Of a stretch of 64,000 nt of DNA, positions 11,995 through 23,788 are shown in pieces (position 1 is the stretch's first letter; each line of letters opens with the position of its first letter). Below the pieces are notes generated by a model that was given only the letters and a program-made list of their open reading frames with translations, was not told the DNA's origin and searched no databases. The DNA comes from Phanerodontia chrysosporium (taxonomy: Eukaryota > Basidiomycota > Agaricomycetes > Polyporales > Phanerochaetaceae). Made by a program: the position numbers and the translations under genes. The DNA lies in contig MJGA01000007.1 of the NCBI GenBank assembly GCA_001910725.1, positions 992,001-1,056,000 of the forward strand, read 5' to 3'.

Positions 11995-12290
11995 TTTGAG
12001 GCGAGGGAAGGGGTGGATGAGGGAGCAATGCAAACGGGGACGGGGTGCGATCTTGCAGAGCAAATCGCCTTATCACGGAATTACCATATCCAGAAACCTT
12101 TGATAATCACGCGGACGCGGGAAGACGCGTCTCATCACGCGTGCAGTCACGGTGATTTTAGCGCGTCGCCCGCGGGACCGCAGGTTGGCTCTTGCCACTG
12201 ACTTGATTTTGAACGAGCTCAACGTCCAAGCCAATCTATTTGTCCTTCTTCTAAGCATCGGAACGTCTGCAGCAACCAACATACAGAACC

Positions 12291-15200
12291 ATGTACTATC
12301 CACCCTCACCGCCCCCAGAGGAGATTACGACCAGCGCGGAAGACCATCCTGTGGAATACCCTGCACCGCCACAAAACAACGGCAGCGCTCCCTTCTACGT
12401 GCTGTCTGCGTTGTTTGATAGGCTGCAGAACGAGCGCAAACCGGACAAGCGGCGGAGGCTCCTCGCCACCTGGTTCAACGTACGTAGCCTTTATGTGATC
12501 TTGAATAGGACACTTATCGTGTCGTGTAGCATTGGCGGGAGGAAAAAGGATACGATCTGTATCCAGTACTAAGACTTATATTGCCTCAGGTATATATTAC
12601 AATCCTTACGGACGCTCTGGAGACTCATCTTCTTGTCAGAAAGACCGAGAGCGTGCAGTTTACGGATTGAAGGAAAAGGCCCTCGCAAAAATCTACATCA
12701 GGTTAATACCATTGCAGAAGCATGATCAGGATGCCATTCGACTTCTCAACTGGAAGAAACCTACCGAGAAAGAGGTCAGTTAAGGTCACTTCGCCAAAGA
12801 TACCGCTTTCATCTGTACTAGGCCTCAGCGGGAGATTTCCCGACTGTACTCTACGAAGTCATCCGCAAACGCTCTTCAATCATTCAAGGCCGACTCTCCG
12901 TCGATGAAGTGAACAACGTTCTAGACGAATTAGCCCAAAGCGGAGGCAAGGTGTGAGTGGCCGTTGTTCCAGAGTCTTGGCTTGCCGCCTTACTTCACAC
13001 AGGGACCAGCAAGTGAAGATCATGACATATGTCTACAATAGCATGACTGCCGAAGAGCAAAGATGGCTGGTCCGAATTATTCTCAAGGGTGCGCTTCGCA
13101 ACAGACGGACTGGATCAGTAGGACTCATGACTGGTGATCATGCAGATATGACTATCTCCGTGAAGGAGACGACGGTCTTCTCGGTGTTTCATCCGGATGC
13201 ACATACACTCTTCAACACTTGCTCAGATTTGAAAAAGGTTGCTTGGGAGCTGTGGGATCCGCAGCGCCAACTAACTGATGAGGTACGCACATACGGGTTT
13301 CTGCACTGAGATGGATCTCATGGGTAAGGATAATGTAGGAGAAGACTGTTCACCTGTTCCGTGCATTCGCACCGATGCTCTGCAAGCGTCCCACGAAGCG
13401 CATTGAAGAATCTGTCAAAGACATGGGCGGGACTAGGTTTGTCATCGAAGAGAAACTTGATGGAGAACGTATGCAGCTGCACAAACGTGGAAATGAATAT
13501 TTCTACTGCTCAAGGTATGCTTTAGTACTTGCGGCGGTTAGTGGTAGCCTGACGCAGAGGACACAGGAAAGGCAAAGACTACACGTACCTGTATGGCAAG
13601 CACATCGGGTCTGGCAGCCTAACACCGTTCATCGACGACGCATTCGATCCTAGAGTGGAAGAGTCAGTACTTTGTGTGTACGCTGAATCTGGTCATTCAT
13701 TCATTGGAGAAACAGAATCATTCTGGATGGCGAAATGCTCGTGTGGGATCCGGTATCCGAGCGAAACCTCCCTTTCGGCACACTTAAGACCGTCGCAGGA
13801 GGTACGTCAGCTACTAGCGAACCTAATGCGAATGCTCAGCTTATCTATTACAGACACGTCCAACAAGGAACTGCGTCCGAGGCCGTGCTGTACGCTTTTT
13901 TAATGCATCTCATGAGATTCCGCATCTAATGATCCCTCAGTCAAGGTTTTCGATCTCCTGTACCTGAACGGACAAAGTCTTTTGCAGAAATCACTCAGAT
14001 TCCGCAAACGGAACCTGCGTTCGTGCTTGAGCGAAGTCAAGGGGCGGATCGAGTTCGTCACAGAGTTCGAGGGCAAGACCGCGCAAGACGTTCGGCAGCG
14101 CATGGAAGATATCATGAATCAGCGTGGAGAGGGGCTCATCATGAAGCACCCGGACTCCGAGTACGTGCTCAATGGGCGCAATAAGGACTGGATCAAGGTC
14201 AAGCCCGAGTACATGGTTAGTGACCAGTGCGCTGCCACAGATTTGAGCGACTTATCAGGCTGTGTAGGACCACATGGGCGAAACTGTCGACGTGCTTGTT
14301 GTCGGTACGTACTCTGGCCTCGTTTAGAGCGAATGCCTGCTGATTGTGTTTGTTAGCGGGCAATTACGGTACGGGTCGTCGCTCTGGCGGGGTATCCACA
14401 CTCGTATGTGCGGTGGCCGACGACCAGCGAGCGTCGGGAGAAGATGACGGGTCTAGGTTTGTTTATCTTACGCTGATGCCCATGATCTCTCGCTGACCGA
14501 TATATGTACTCAGATATCGCACCTTTGTCCGGATTGGCACTGGCTTGACTTTCGCAGATTATATCTGGATCCGCCAGAAGCCGTGGAAGGAATGGGACCC
14601 CAAATCGCCTCCGCCATGGCTGATGACTGCGAAGAGGGGTCAAGAAGACAAAGGCGACGTCTATCTCGAGCCCGAAGAGTATGTGGATACATTTTTACTC
14701 TCGCATTTTAGTGCCTCATCCGGAATTAGCTCTTTCATCCTCAAAGTCAAGGCCGCAGAAATCACTCCCACAGGTGGGTCCCTCACCATACCATCATAAC
14801 CCGTGTTCATGTCGCACTCAGATCAGTACCACATGGGCTATACGATGCGGTTCCCCCGCGCCCTGCTTATTCGTGATGATCTCGGTGTGGAGGACTGCAT
14901 GACTGCGAAGGCCATTTTTGAGATGATCCGTCATGAAAAGAAGCGGAAGTCGGAAGGAGGTGATACTACAACGAAGAAGAAGCGCAAGACGACAGCCAAG
15001 AAGGTACGCCTTGAAGGTTGTTGCCATTGTTCAGCTGGCTGAGCTTGTACAGAGGCCGACTGTGCTCCCCAATTCAACGTCGCCGCAGACCTGAAGGATG
15101 TCCGGGCAGAGAGCGAGCTATTCAAAGGGTACACATTTTGTGAGTAGCATTGTCTATAACCCCGTACTACGCTTGCCGACCGCATTCAACGAAGTGGTGG

Positions 15201-16671
15201 CGTCAGATCCGAAGTCCAGGACTGGAGACAAGGACAGATTGGAACTCATGAAGCTGTAAGTGAATGAACACTTCTGCCCTTATAGATGCTCAAAGCTAGT
15301 AGGATCAAAGCTAACGGCGGGAAACTTTGCCAAGTAATCATCAACCGCAAGGGGGAGGACACCGTGACAATGGCTGTTTATAACGGAGACACAATCCGTG
15401 AGTGCATCGTCCTCTGGACTCTATCGCAGGCAGCATGCTCACATTTGGATAAGCGTACGATATCAAGCTGATCATGGATAAAGGCACGCACGACATTGTG
15501 AAGCCGCAATGGATCAGGGACAGCATTACGAGAAGCGAACTTGCCCCTTTGACGAAGAGGTACGTACATAATCTTCGATTTACTCGCGACATTCGCTGAA
15601 GTTGACTGCTAGGTATCTCTTCTTTGCCACAGACGAACGCAAGGAGACCAAGGAGTATGACCTCGAGGAAGACGCAGACGTCGAGATGGCTGAAGAGAGC
15701 ATCGAGGAAGCCTCACCCTCTCCCGCTCCGCCGAGTGAGACTGAGCCTGAGCCTGAGCCTGAGGAAGAGGAAAAGGACGAAGAGCCTGAGACGCAAGCTG
15801 ACCCAGCATTAGCCGACTGGTTCGAGGTCCACCCAGGGTCTGCTCGGAAAGGCAAGGCTCCAGCGCGGGACGAGGAGGACGAAAGCGAGACCGAGCCCGA
15901 GTCGGACAACGATGACGTGCGCGACCAGGATGCGGAGATTGACGAGCTCGCGGACGAGTTAGAGGACGACTGGCTCAATGTCTCTACGCCTGGGACTGTG
16001 GGTTGACTGCGTATAGTGATCGAAAGACGATACTGACACCTTGCTGAAGGCCGACCCGGACATCAGTGAGTCAACCACCCAAGTCACGGAAGCCATCAAA
16101 ATGGGCGAGACGGAGGAAGCGATGGAATATGATCAAGAACTCATCTTCAAACATCTGTCAGTCGCTCGTACTAAGCATTTGTTGATCTATGCTCAAACTT
16201 TACTACACAGGTGTTTCTACCTCGACTCGCCATCGAATGCCGAAGCCAACGGCATGAGTGTCAAAGCAACGAACCCGGACGATCTGGACTTCCAGTCAGT
16301 AATTAGCTGTTTGATTCTAACGCTGTGGGTACTGATACGGTGCAGCTTCAACGAGCTTGCGCGTAAAATACGAGCAAACGGCGCCAAGATCACCGATCGT
16401 CTGAATGAATCGAAACTGACCCATATCGTACTGGACAAGCGCGACACCTCTCGCCGCGTAGAGCTGAATAAGCGAACATCGAAGTGAGCTATGTTGTCAT
16501 TTGAGTTACATCTGTCACTAATGATGCTTAGGCCAAAACGTAAACACCTGGTGCTCACGTCCTTCGTTGAAGCGTGTCTCGAGGAGGACACCTTGCTGGA
16601 TGAAGATTGTAAGTATCTTCTGGTATTGTTGTGACAATTTTCTGACACCTCGAATAGCCTTTGCTCCGTAA
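12291..16671 (+). CDS. LIG4: ATP-dependent DNA ligase IV
   Basis: Ligase of non-homologous end joining, working with an XRCC4/Lif1-type partner in the nucleus. The gene is cut by many short introns. Domains in order: N-terminal DNA-binding region (FYVLSALFDRLQNERKPDKRRR), the adenylation domain with catalytic lysine in EEKLDGERMQL (K near 13453), GEMLVWDP, RGEGLIMKHPDSEY, the OB-fold with DWIKVKPEYM and YRTFVRIGTGL, and then two BRCT domains. BRCT1 starts ESELFKGYTF and ends at the W-I-R segment near 15510. BRCT2 includes KIRANGAKITDRLNESKLTHIVLD and ends with LTSFVEACLEEDTLL. Between the BRCTs is a very acidic linker encoded partly by a (GAGCCT)n run near 15740-15768; the XRCC4-binding region is expected there. 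The last exon is only a few codons (SFAP, TAA at 16669-16671). Confidence 0.9.
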
Positions 16672-17454
16672 TTCAGGTCTGTCATCTTCGTGCAATTTCG
16701 GAAAGTGTACTCTACAATATTGCCTGCGAATTGCGATGTAGTCATCGAGGTCTCGGTATGGACGGTTGATGGCAGCTCTGCACACCCGCTACACTGTATA
16801 ACCTCACGGGCGGCTGTGACAGAAGTGGTTGCTTTAGACAGGTAGATCCACTCCACAAATCATAGACGACGTTGTGCGATTCGAACTCGAGCTACTGTCT
16901 GCTCCAGGACTGTGAGCCTAGGTGACCACAGTTCGATTGAACGTATTGTCATTCGTGTATGCTACTGAACGTAAACGTACATCCAGCACCTCGTGCATGC
17001 GTAGGCAACAAGGACCAACCGGAGAACTCTGTCCAACACACGGGATCGCGGAAAGTAAAAGATCGGACAGTCACGATGTAAAACTAGTGATATAGTCGAA
17101 GAGGAAAGGTGGCCGCGGAATGGGGGCCCGAAAGACATGACAGATACATTAGCTATTAGCTGAAGCAACAAGCGACACAGAGCGAGGAAGCGACGAGGAC
17201 GATACAGCTAGGAGAGTCAAAATAGAAGACGCCGCGTTGGCGGGAAAAGTCGTCGACAGTCCATCGAGCTGCCGTGGGAATACACTGGACAGGGCAAGCG
17301 ACGCGGAGGCATGGGAGGAGATTTCAAAGGGGGCACAGGTGTACGCGAGACTCGATAACCAAGAGACAGACATGCGAGAGCGGGATTTGTAAATGACTAT
17401 GAGACAGCTGTGGTATGCGATGGGAGAGGGAGAGGAATAAGAGGAGGGAGGGGT
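16672..17454. other. Convergent 3' flanks, no gene recognised
   Basis: This is the spacer between the convergent ligase IV and forkhead genes. No domain-bearing open frame was found on either strand. It probably holds the two 3' UTRs and terminators. Confidence 0.5.
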
Positions 17455-20208
17455 TCACCAGTAGCGGGACGGGCTCGGGAGGCCAGGGCTGCCGTACATG
17501 GAGCCGCGCTTGCCAAACAGCGAGCTGTCAGGGCTGTCATGCAGGCCGAACTCCTGTGAGTTCAGGCGGTTGATCTCGTCTTCGAGGAGTGTTGCAGGGT
17601 TGTACGGGTCCAAGAGGTGCGAGGACGGCGTTCGGAAGGGCGAGTCGACGCCGCCGAACAGCCGCTTCGGGGTGAACGGCGACATGTCAATGATACCGAC
17701 CTTCGAGCCTGAGCCACCTTTATTTGGCGTGGTGCGCTTTCGTGAGGGGGTGCGCGGTGCAGGGAGTGTCAGAGTACTGTCTTCAGGTGGGAGCATGCCA
17801 GACAGGAGGGGTGCCTGAGGAAGGAACACTGCAGCAGGCGGAGGATCTAGGTTGGACTTGTAATGCGCCAAACTGGGTGACGGACTCATATGGAGTCCGC
17901 GATGCGATATAGGAGTTCGTTGAGGGGATAACTGGATAATGTTCCCCGATACTGTGCGCTTACGTGGTGGAGTGCACGGGCGAGTCGGTGGGGTCGATGA
18001 CCGCGGTAGGTTGACAGTGTCCGGAGTAGGGTACATGAGCATAGGGCTGAGTGGACGCATCGGCTGTTTGCCTTTCCCTATCGTCCGTCTTGCGGTCGTA
18101 GGTGATTCTGGGGCCTCCGGAACCGTGAATGGGAATCCCTAGAGCACGTTCAGTCATAAAGCAGCGATAGGACGATACATGACATGTACCTTCTTCGAGC
18201 GCGCACTGCCCTTGACCGGAGTCTTCGGCTTATCGTGACTGGCTTTGAGCGTGAACCCGGAAGTCAGTGCATCTATAGTACCGGGTGATGCCAACCACTG
18301 TGCAGTGAGCTTGTCAACTTCATCCTCGTGATCTATAGCAGAAGGTCCCGGTGTCCTGTAGGTAGTCAGATCGCCAATGTTGGTGCTGCCTACAGAGAAT
18401 AGCGGAGGACTTGATGCGGAGCTTGATGAGGACGTCAACTCTGGCATGGAAGAGGACGACGATGTCGGCGGCTTCGCCTTGCTCGGCTCTGGAGATGCGG
18501 GCTGTGTGCTGCTAGGAACTGTGTCTACCGGTCCTGTCTCAACCGAGCTAGCTCGAGAGACAACGGCCGAGGACGGTCGCGACATAGACATCGCGCGATG
18601 ATATGCAGACGTAGGCGGGAGTGGTGGGAAGAGAGACTCGGCAGACACAGCCGTTGGTGCTGGTGTTGGTGCTGGTGCCTGTGCGGGTATAGGCGCTGCC
18701 ACAGGGACTGGTACAGGTGCAGGAGGTGGGTGCACTGGTACGTATGGTTGGTAGTACGGTTGTTGCTGAGCGTTGGCGTACATCGGAGCATAGAACGGAG
18801 GTAGTATTGGCGCAGGATATGATGAGGTCGAAAACGGCGTTGACTTAGCAGTCATGTCATTCTCAGACCTCTTGCGTCGTTTGCCATCCCTTGTCAGCGT
18901 GTCGTCCATGGTGGACTTGCGCTTTGGCCCGGATTTAGCCACTGTCTGCTTCGGTTTTGCCATATCCGCGCATAACGACTTCCTGAAGCCTCCGTTCGCG
19001 AAACACGGTATATCGCAGTCCCAGATTGCCCACAGACTCTTGCCTTCGTTTCGTCCACGAGTGATCTTGCGGAAGACGGCCATCGTACTTAGCGAGTGTC
19101 TGATGGAGTTCATCCAAGTTTGTTCGCCGCGAGTGTAGTAGGGATATACAGTTGTGATCCACTCGTAGATATCCTGCAGCGTGAGACGATGCTCCGGTGA
19201 CGACAGAATTGCTTGGCCAATGAGTGCAGCGTAGGAAAAATCCGGCTTCTCTTTCGAGTAGGGTCCCGGCGGCAAGGTATATGGGAGGTCGTCTAGCTCA
19301 TCTTCCTCGGAGTCAGGCGCATCTCGCATCGGCCCAGGAGAAGAGACAATGTTCACGATCCGTGCTGGGCTAGATTGAGGTGTAGAGGTATGTGACGATG
19401 ACGGCTGCGAAAGGATGTGGCGATTGACGGGCGTTTTAGGCAAGCGAGAGCCTGGGGCCTTGAAGGCCGCCGTACGAGTCGATCTCCTCGGAGTCTCAGG
19501 GGCTGCGTTGCTGACCACATCCTGCGCAGGTAATGAAGATCATTGTCAACCCCAGACGCACAGAGGCAACGAACCAGGAATATCTGCGAAGTTGAAGCTT
19601 CGCCAATAACCCTCTCGCTGTAGTACTTGTAGTGATGTGGTGTGCCAGGCATTAACTACGGTGTGGTATGCGCGTCAGCAGTGGGTGGACAGGTTATGAC
19701 GCGTCGTACGTACTTGAGGAGTTCTGCTACGCGAGGGAGTGACATTGTGCGCCTGGGATACGCGTCGGCTGTCGCGAGAGCGGGATTTGGACTCTGTGGG
19801 AATGGAATAGGAGGCCTAACGTAAAATTTCGGTAGAAATACGAATATATAGACACAGACCTCGTTTCTCCTTCCTTGCCTGCCTGCTTTTGCCTTCTAAT
19901 ATCCGCTCCATTGTATCCATAGGCCGTCCTGATATGGTGTGCTCGACGGGCTCGGACTTGACCGGAGTCTTTGGTGGTGTCGGCGAAGTATTTCGTCTGG
20001 AGCTGCCAGAGAACGAGACGGTGCGCGACCTGCGTAGACTGCGGCTGTGGTTTGTTGTCTCTGGTAGTGGCTGAGAGCTGCTGCCTTGGGATAAATATGC
20101 TCGCATCTGCTCGGTGTGCAACACGAGGTCTTCACGCGTCAGGCCAAGCGTGCGGAGAAGGGAGGAGATGGGTGATGTGGGGTTTTGGTGAGAATGAGGG
20201 TCGGCCAT
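17455..20208 (-). CDS. Forkhead-domain transcription factor
   Basis: Winged-helix DNA-binding regulator, probably nuclear and cell-cycle related by analogy with fungal Hcm1/Sep1/Fkh proteins. Five exons: 20208-19860, 19793-19714, 19655-19575, 19521-18190, 18138-17455; the total is exactly 842 codons. The forkhead domain is clear: KPDFSYAALIGQAILSSPE, LTLQDIYEWITTVYPYY, the recognition-helix region WMNSIRHSLSTMAVFRKI and the wing GKSLWAIW. Flanks are rich in SP/TP sites (CDK-type), including TPPRKRTVS and SPFTPKRLF in the C-terminal part. A low-complexity Pro/Ala region is encoded near 18650-18760. The large N-terminal extension (LLRTLGLTREDLVLHTEQM) has no function I recognise. The gene is divergent from gamma-adaptin with 233 bp between start codons. 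Orthology to one named yeast forkhead gene is not proven. Confidence 0.88.
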
Positions 20209-20441
20209 CGTCTAGTATCGCAGAAGAGAAAGGAGGGTGGCGACGGGGACGGAGGAGAGAGACGAGGTCTGGTCGCGGTTTCGCACAGTTCAAGGGCAGC
20301 TGCAGTGGGCCGCACTCCCGCAAAGGCAGGCGTGACGCGACCACAGACGCCGCCCGTCACACCCCGCGCCGTCGCTTAGGCGCTTGCGCATACCCTGAAA
20401 CCGTACACGACCTCTCGAGAGCACTCTGCACGACGGCGAGC

Positions 20442-23400
20442 ATGCCGTACCACAATCTCAAGGGTGTGTTCGATGTGCCCTGGCGACGGTGCATGTATTG
20501 ACCTCTATCTCTTAGCCCTCATCAAGGGCATCCGAGCCTGCAAGGTACCCTCTCCGCGTTCGCGGTGACAGCATGATCTCATCCGTTCACCAGACTGTCG
20601 CCGATGAACGAGCTCTGATCAAGCAAGAGTCTGCGGCCATTCGAGCCTCCTTCAGAGAAGAGGATTCATACGCTAGACATAACAATGTCGCCAAACTGCT
20701 TTATATCCACATGCTCGGCTCGGAGGCACACTTCGGCCAGATGGAGTGCTTGAAGCTCGTGGCTAGCCCTCGGTTTGGGGACAAGCGGTTGGGCTATCTG
20801 GGAATCATGTTGCTTTTGGACGAGAGCCAGGAGGTCCTTACGCTCGTCACGAACTCCCTCAAAAAGTGTGTGTTACGCTTCGCGCTTCACTGTGCATCTC
20901 ATTGACTTGCCTAACAGTGACATGAACCACACGAACATGTATGCCGTCGGTCTGGCTCTCTGCACTTTCGCGGACATTGCGTCAGAGGAGATGTCACGAG
21001 ATCTCGCGAACGAGATCGAGAAGTTGTTGGGCTCAAGTAATACGTATATTCGGAAGAAGGTGAGCATGGCAGTAAACACAGACGTGCCATATGTTCCTTG
21101 TTAACTGTGACTATAGGCTGCCCTTTGCGCTCTTCGGGTGATTCGCAAGGTGCCTGAACTCACAGACCACTTCGTTTCGAAAGCGAAGAACCTTCTGGCG
21201 GACCGGAACCATGGAGTACTACTTACAGCTATCACTCTCGTCATCGAGATGGTTCAAGTGGATCCTGCGTGCTTGGAAGAGTTCAGGAATGTGCGTGCCC
21301 AACCTTCTGTGTACATATCCGGGACTTATTCTCTACAGGCCGTACCATTGCTTGTCCGACACCTGAAAGCCCTTGTTACGACTGGCTACAGCCCAGAACA
21401 CGATGTTTCAGGATTACGGATCCATTTTTGCAGGTCAAAATTCTCCGACTACTGAGACTACTGGGAAAGGGGGATGCACAGGCGAGCGAGACGATGAACG
21501 ATATCCTTGCTCAGGTGCGCAACGTGATATGGTCCTACCTGACGCATGTACTGATGTGGTACATAGGTCGCTACCAATACCGATGGAAGCAAAAATGTCG
21601 GAAACTCCATTCTCTATGAAACGGTCCTGGCCGTGCTCGATATCGAAGCCGACAGCGGTCTGCGTGTCATGGCCATCAACATCCTCGGAAAGTTCCTCAG
21701 CAATCGAGACAATAACATTCGGTGAGTCTCTCGTGCAGCTCGTCTCTATTGCGCTCACCATCACATCAGTTACGTCGCCCTCAACACTCTCAACAAGGTC
21801 GTATCAATAGACACGAATGCCGTGCAGCGACACAGAAACATCATCTTGGACTGTCTCCGGGATGGTGACATCTCGATTCGACGCCGAGCTCTTGAGCTGT
21901 CTTATGCACTCATTAATGAGAGCAACGTCAGGATATTGATCCGTGAACTCCTGGCCTTCCTCGAGGTTGCCGACGACGAATTCAAGCTAGGAATGACAAC
22001 TCAGATCAGCCTCGCTGCCGAACGGTATGCACCGAACAAGAGGTGGCATATCGATACGTTCCTCCGCGTACTGAAGCTTGTGAGTTGTGCTGTCATGTGT
22101 GCCCATAGCCGTATTGACTATCATCAGGCTGGCAACTTTGTGCGCGAAGAGATCCTGTCTGCCTTCATTCGCCTCGTTGCCCATACACCTGAGCTGCAGG
22201 CGTACACAGCGTCAAAGCTGTATACCGCCTTGCGGTCAGACATCTCGCAGGAGTCGCTGACACTTGCTGCAACATGGGTCATCGGCGAATACGGCGACAT
22301 ACTACTCGAAGGCGGATTGGTCGATGAAGACCAGCCCAAGCCGTAAGGAACTTTATTTGGCCATCGTCAGAATCCTCATCCTCATAATCAATATGTCAGA
22401 TCTCCGATGTCGAGCTAGTCGACCTGTTGGTCTCGGTCCTGGACTCTCCTTATGCCAACTATCTCACTCGCCAATTCGTCCTCACCGCATTGACGAAGAT
22501 CTCCGCAAGACCGACCACCTCCGTTGCGCAACAGGAGCGGATACAGACGCTGCTGGCGACATACACAACGAGCCCTGAACTCGAAATCCAGCAGCGAGCG
22601 GTCGAATTCGCCAACCTGTTCAACTTAGGCGAGATCCGAGCTGGTGTGCTCGAGCGCATGCCAGCACCGGAGCTCAAGCAGACCGTGATTGGCGTTGTTA
22701 GCGAGAACAAACCCGTTGGTTCATTGCAACCTAGCAAGGAGGTAAATTGGCTCTTATACACATGGCCAATTGCTCACGATGCATAGGATAACCTTCTGGG
22801 AGATGACATTGCTAGCGCGCCTGCTCCGAATACCGTTGCTGCCGCACCAGCGCAGAGCAATCACGACCTCCTCGCCGAAATCTTTGGCAGCAGCTCAGCA
22901 GAGTCTGCCCCAGCCACTGGGCCGGCCGTCCCGGCACCGAAGAGCACGGTCAACGACATTTTGGGTCTCTTCGATTCGCCTGCACCGACTGCAGCGTCGC
23001 CCGCACCGCCCGCGGCTGCCGCAACATCTGCATTCAGCCTGCCACAAACACAAACCCCGCCGCCACAGGCCCAGCCCGCGCGCCACGGCTAACGGCGTAT
23101 TCTGCGTATGATAAGAACGAGCTGAGGATATCCTTGACACCGCAGACGTCGCCGCAGCGCCCCGGCATTGTCAATATCCTTGCGCGCTTCCAGGTAACTG
23201 GCAGTACGCCCGCGACAGGGCTGAACTTCCAGGCCGCAGTACCGAAGGTGGGCACCTAGGCGAAAGGCATGAGAGCCAGAAGACTGATTTCAGAATGTTG
23301 TTTCAGTCGCAACAACTCCAGATGTTGCCGATGTCCAGCCCGGATGTGCACCCTGGTGCCGTCGAAACGCAGCAGATGCGGGTCATCGCTCCGGCCGGCG

Positions 23401-23564
23401 TGAGTATCCTCATAACATGTTCAACGCACGTCAGACTTACAATCATCTCCCAGGCCAACGTACGTTTGCGACTCAGGATATCCTACACACTCGGTGGCCG
23501 CCAGATACAGGACCAAGTGGATTTCTCGGGCTTCCCACCGGGCCTCACGGGCAGCCCTTCATGA
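20442..23564 (+). CDS. APL4: AP-1 adaptor complex subunit gamma (gamma-adaptin)
   Basis: Large subunit of the clathrin adaptor AP-1, working at trans-Golgi and endosomes. The first exon is tiny (MPYHNLK), then [10 protein letters not shown] and [17 protein letters not shown], the usual gamma-adaptin opening. The alpha-solenoid trunk follows ([30 protein letters not shown]), then a hinge with clathrin/ear-ligand-like DLL and DIFG/EIFG-type motifs ([20 protein letters not shown]). The C-terminal ear runs from [13 protein letters not shown] to [15 protein letters not shown] (TGA at 23564). About twelve short introns. Two one-base deficits break an otherwise perfect reading: at 21411-21413 (DVSG / ITDPFLQVK) and around 23074-23087 just before the ear. 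Both look like sequence errors, since the protein on each side is fully conserved. Confidence 0.92.
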
Positions 23565-23788
23565 TTGAAGTGTACATAGACGGATTACTCGCTGCTTTCT
23601 CTCTCGATGTTGTTAACACATTTGTACATTGCAGGGTCACATTGTGTACTCGTCGATACGGACCATATACCATCTTATCAGCATCCGTACAATGGAAGCC
23701 CACAGCTCAGTACAAAGCTGAAGATAATAAGCTTGGGGTTCTATGCTAGGGAAGGCATCATCATATTACTGCGTCCAGAACTGGATGG

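Noticed and set aside
11837..12076. Upstream in-frame extension of TMA16 to 12076
   Set aside because: The extension begins with GTG, not ATG, and gives a non-conserved leader. The conserved MPPK start at 11994 plus a one-base deficit explains the data better.
15737..15768. GAGCCT tandem repeat as a separate repeat element
   Set aside because: It is coding sequence of the acidic linker between the BRCT domains of ligase IV.
16850..16930. tRNA-like T-loop sequence (TTCGAA context) between ligase IV and the forkhead gene
   Set aside because: The bases on either side do not pair into a T stem on either strand, and no acceptor or anticodon stem can be drawn.
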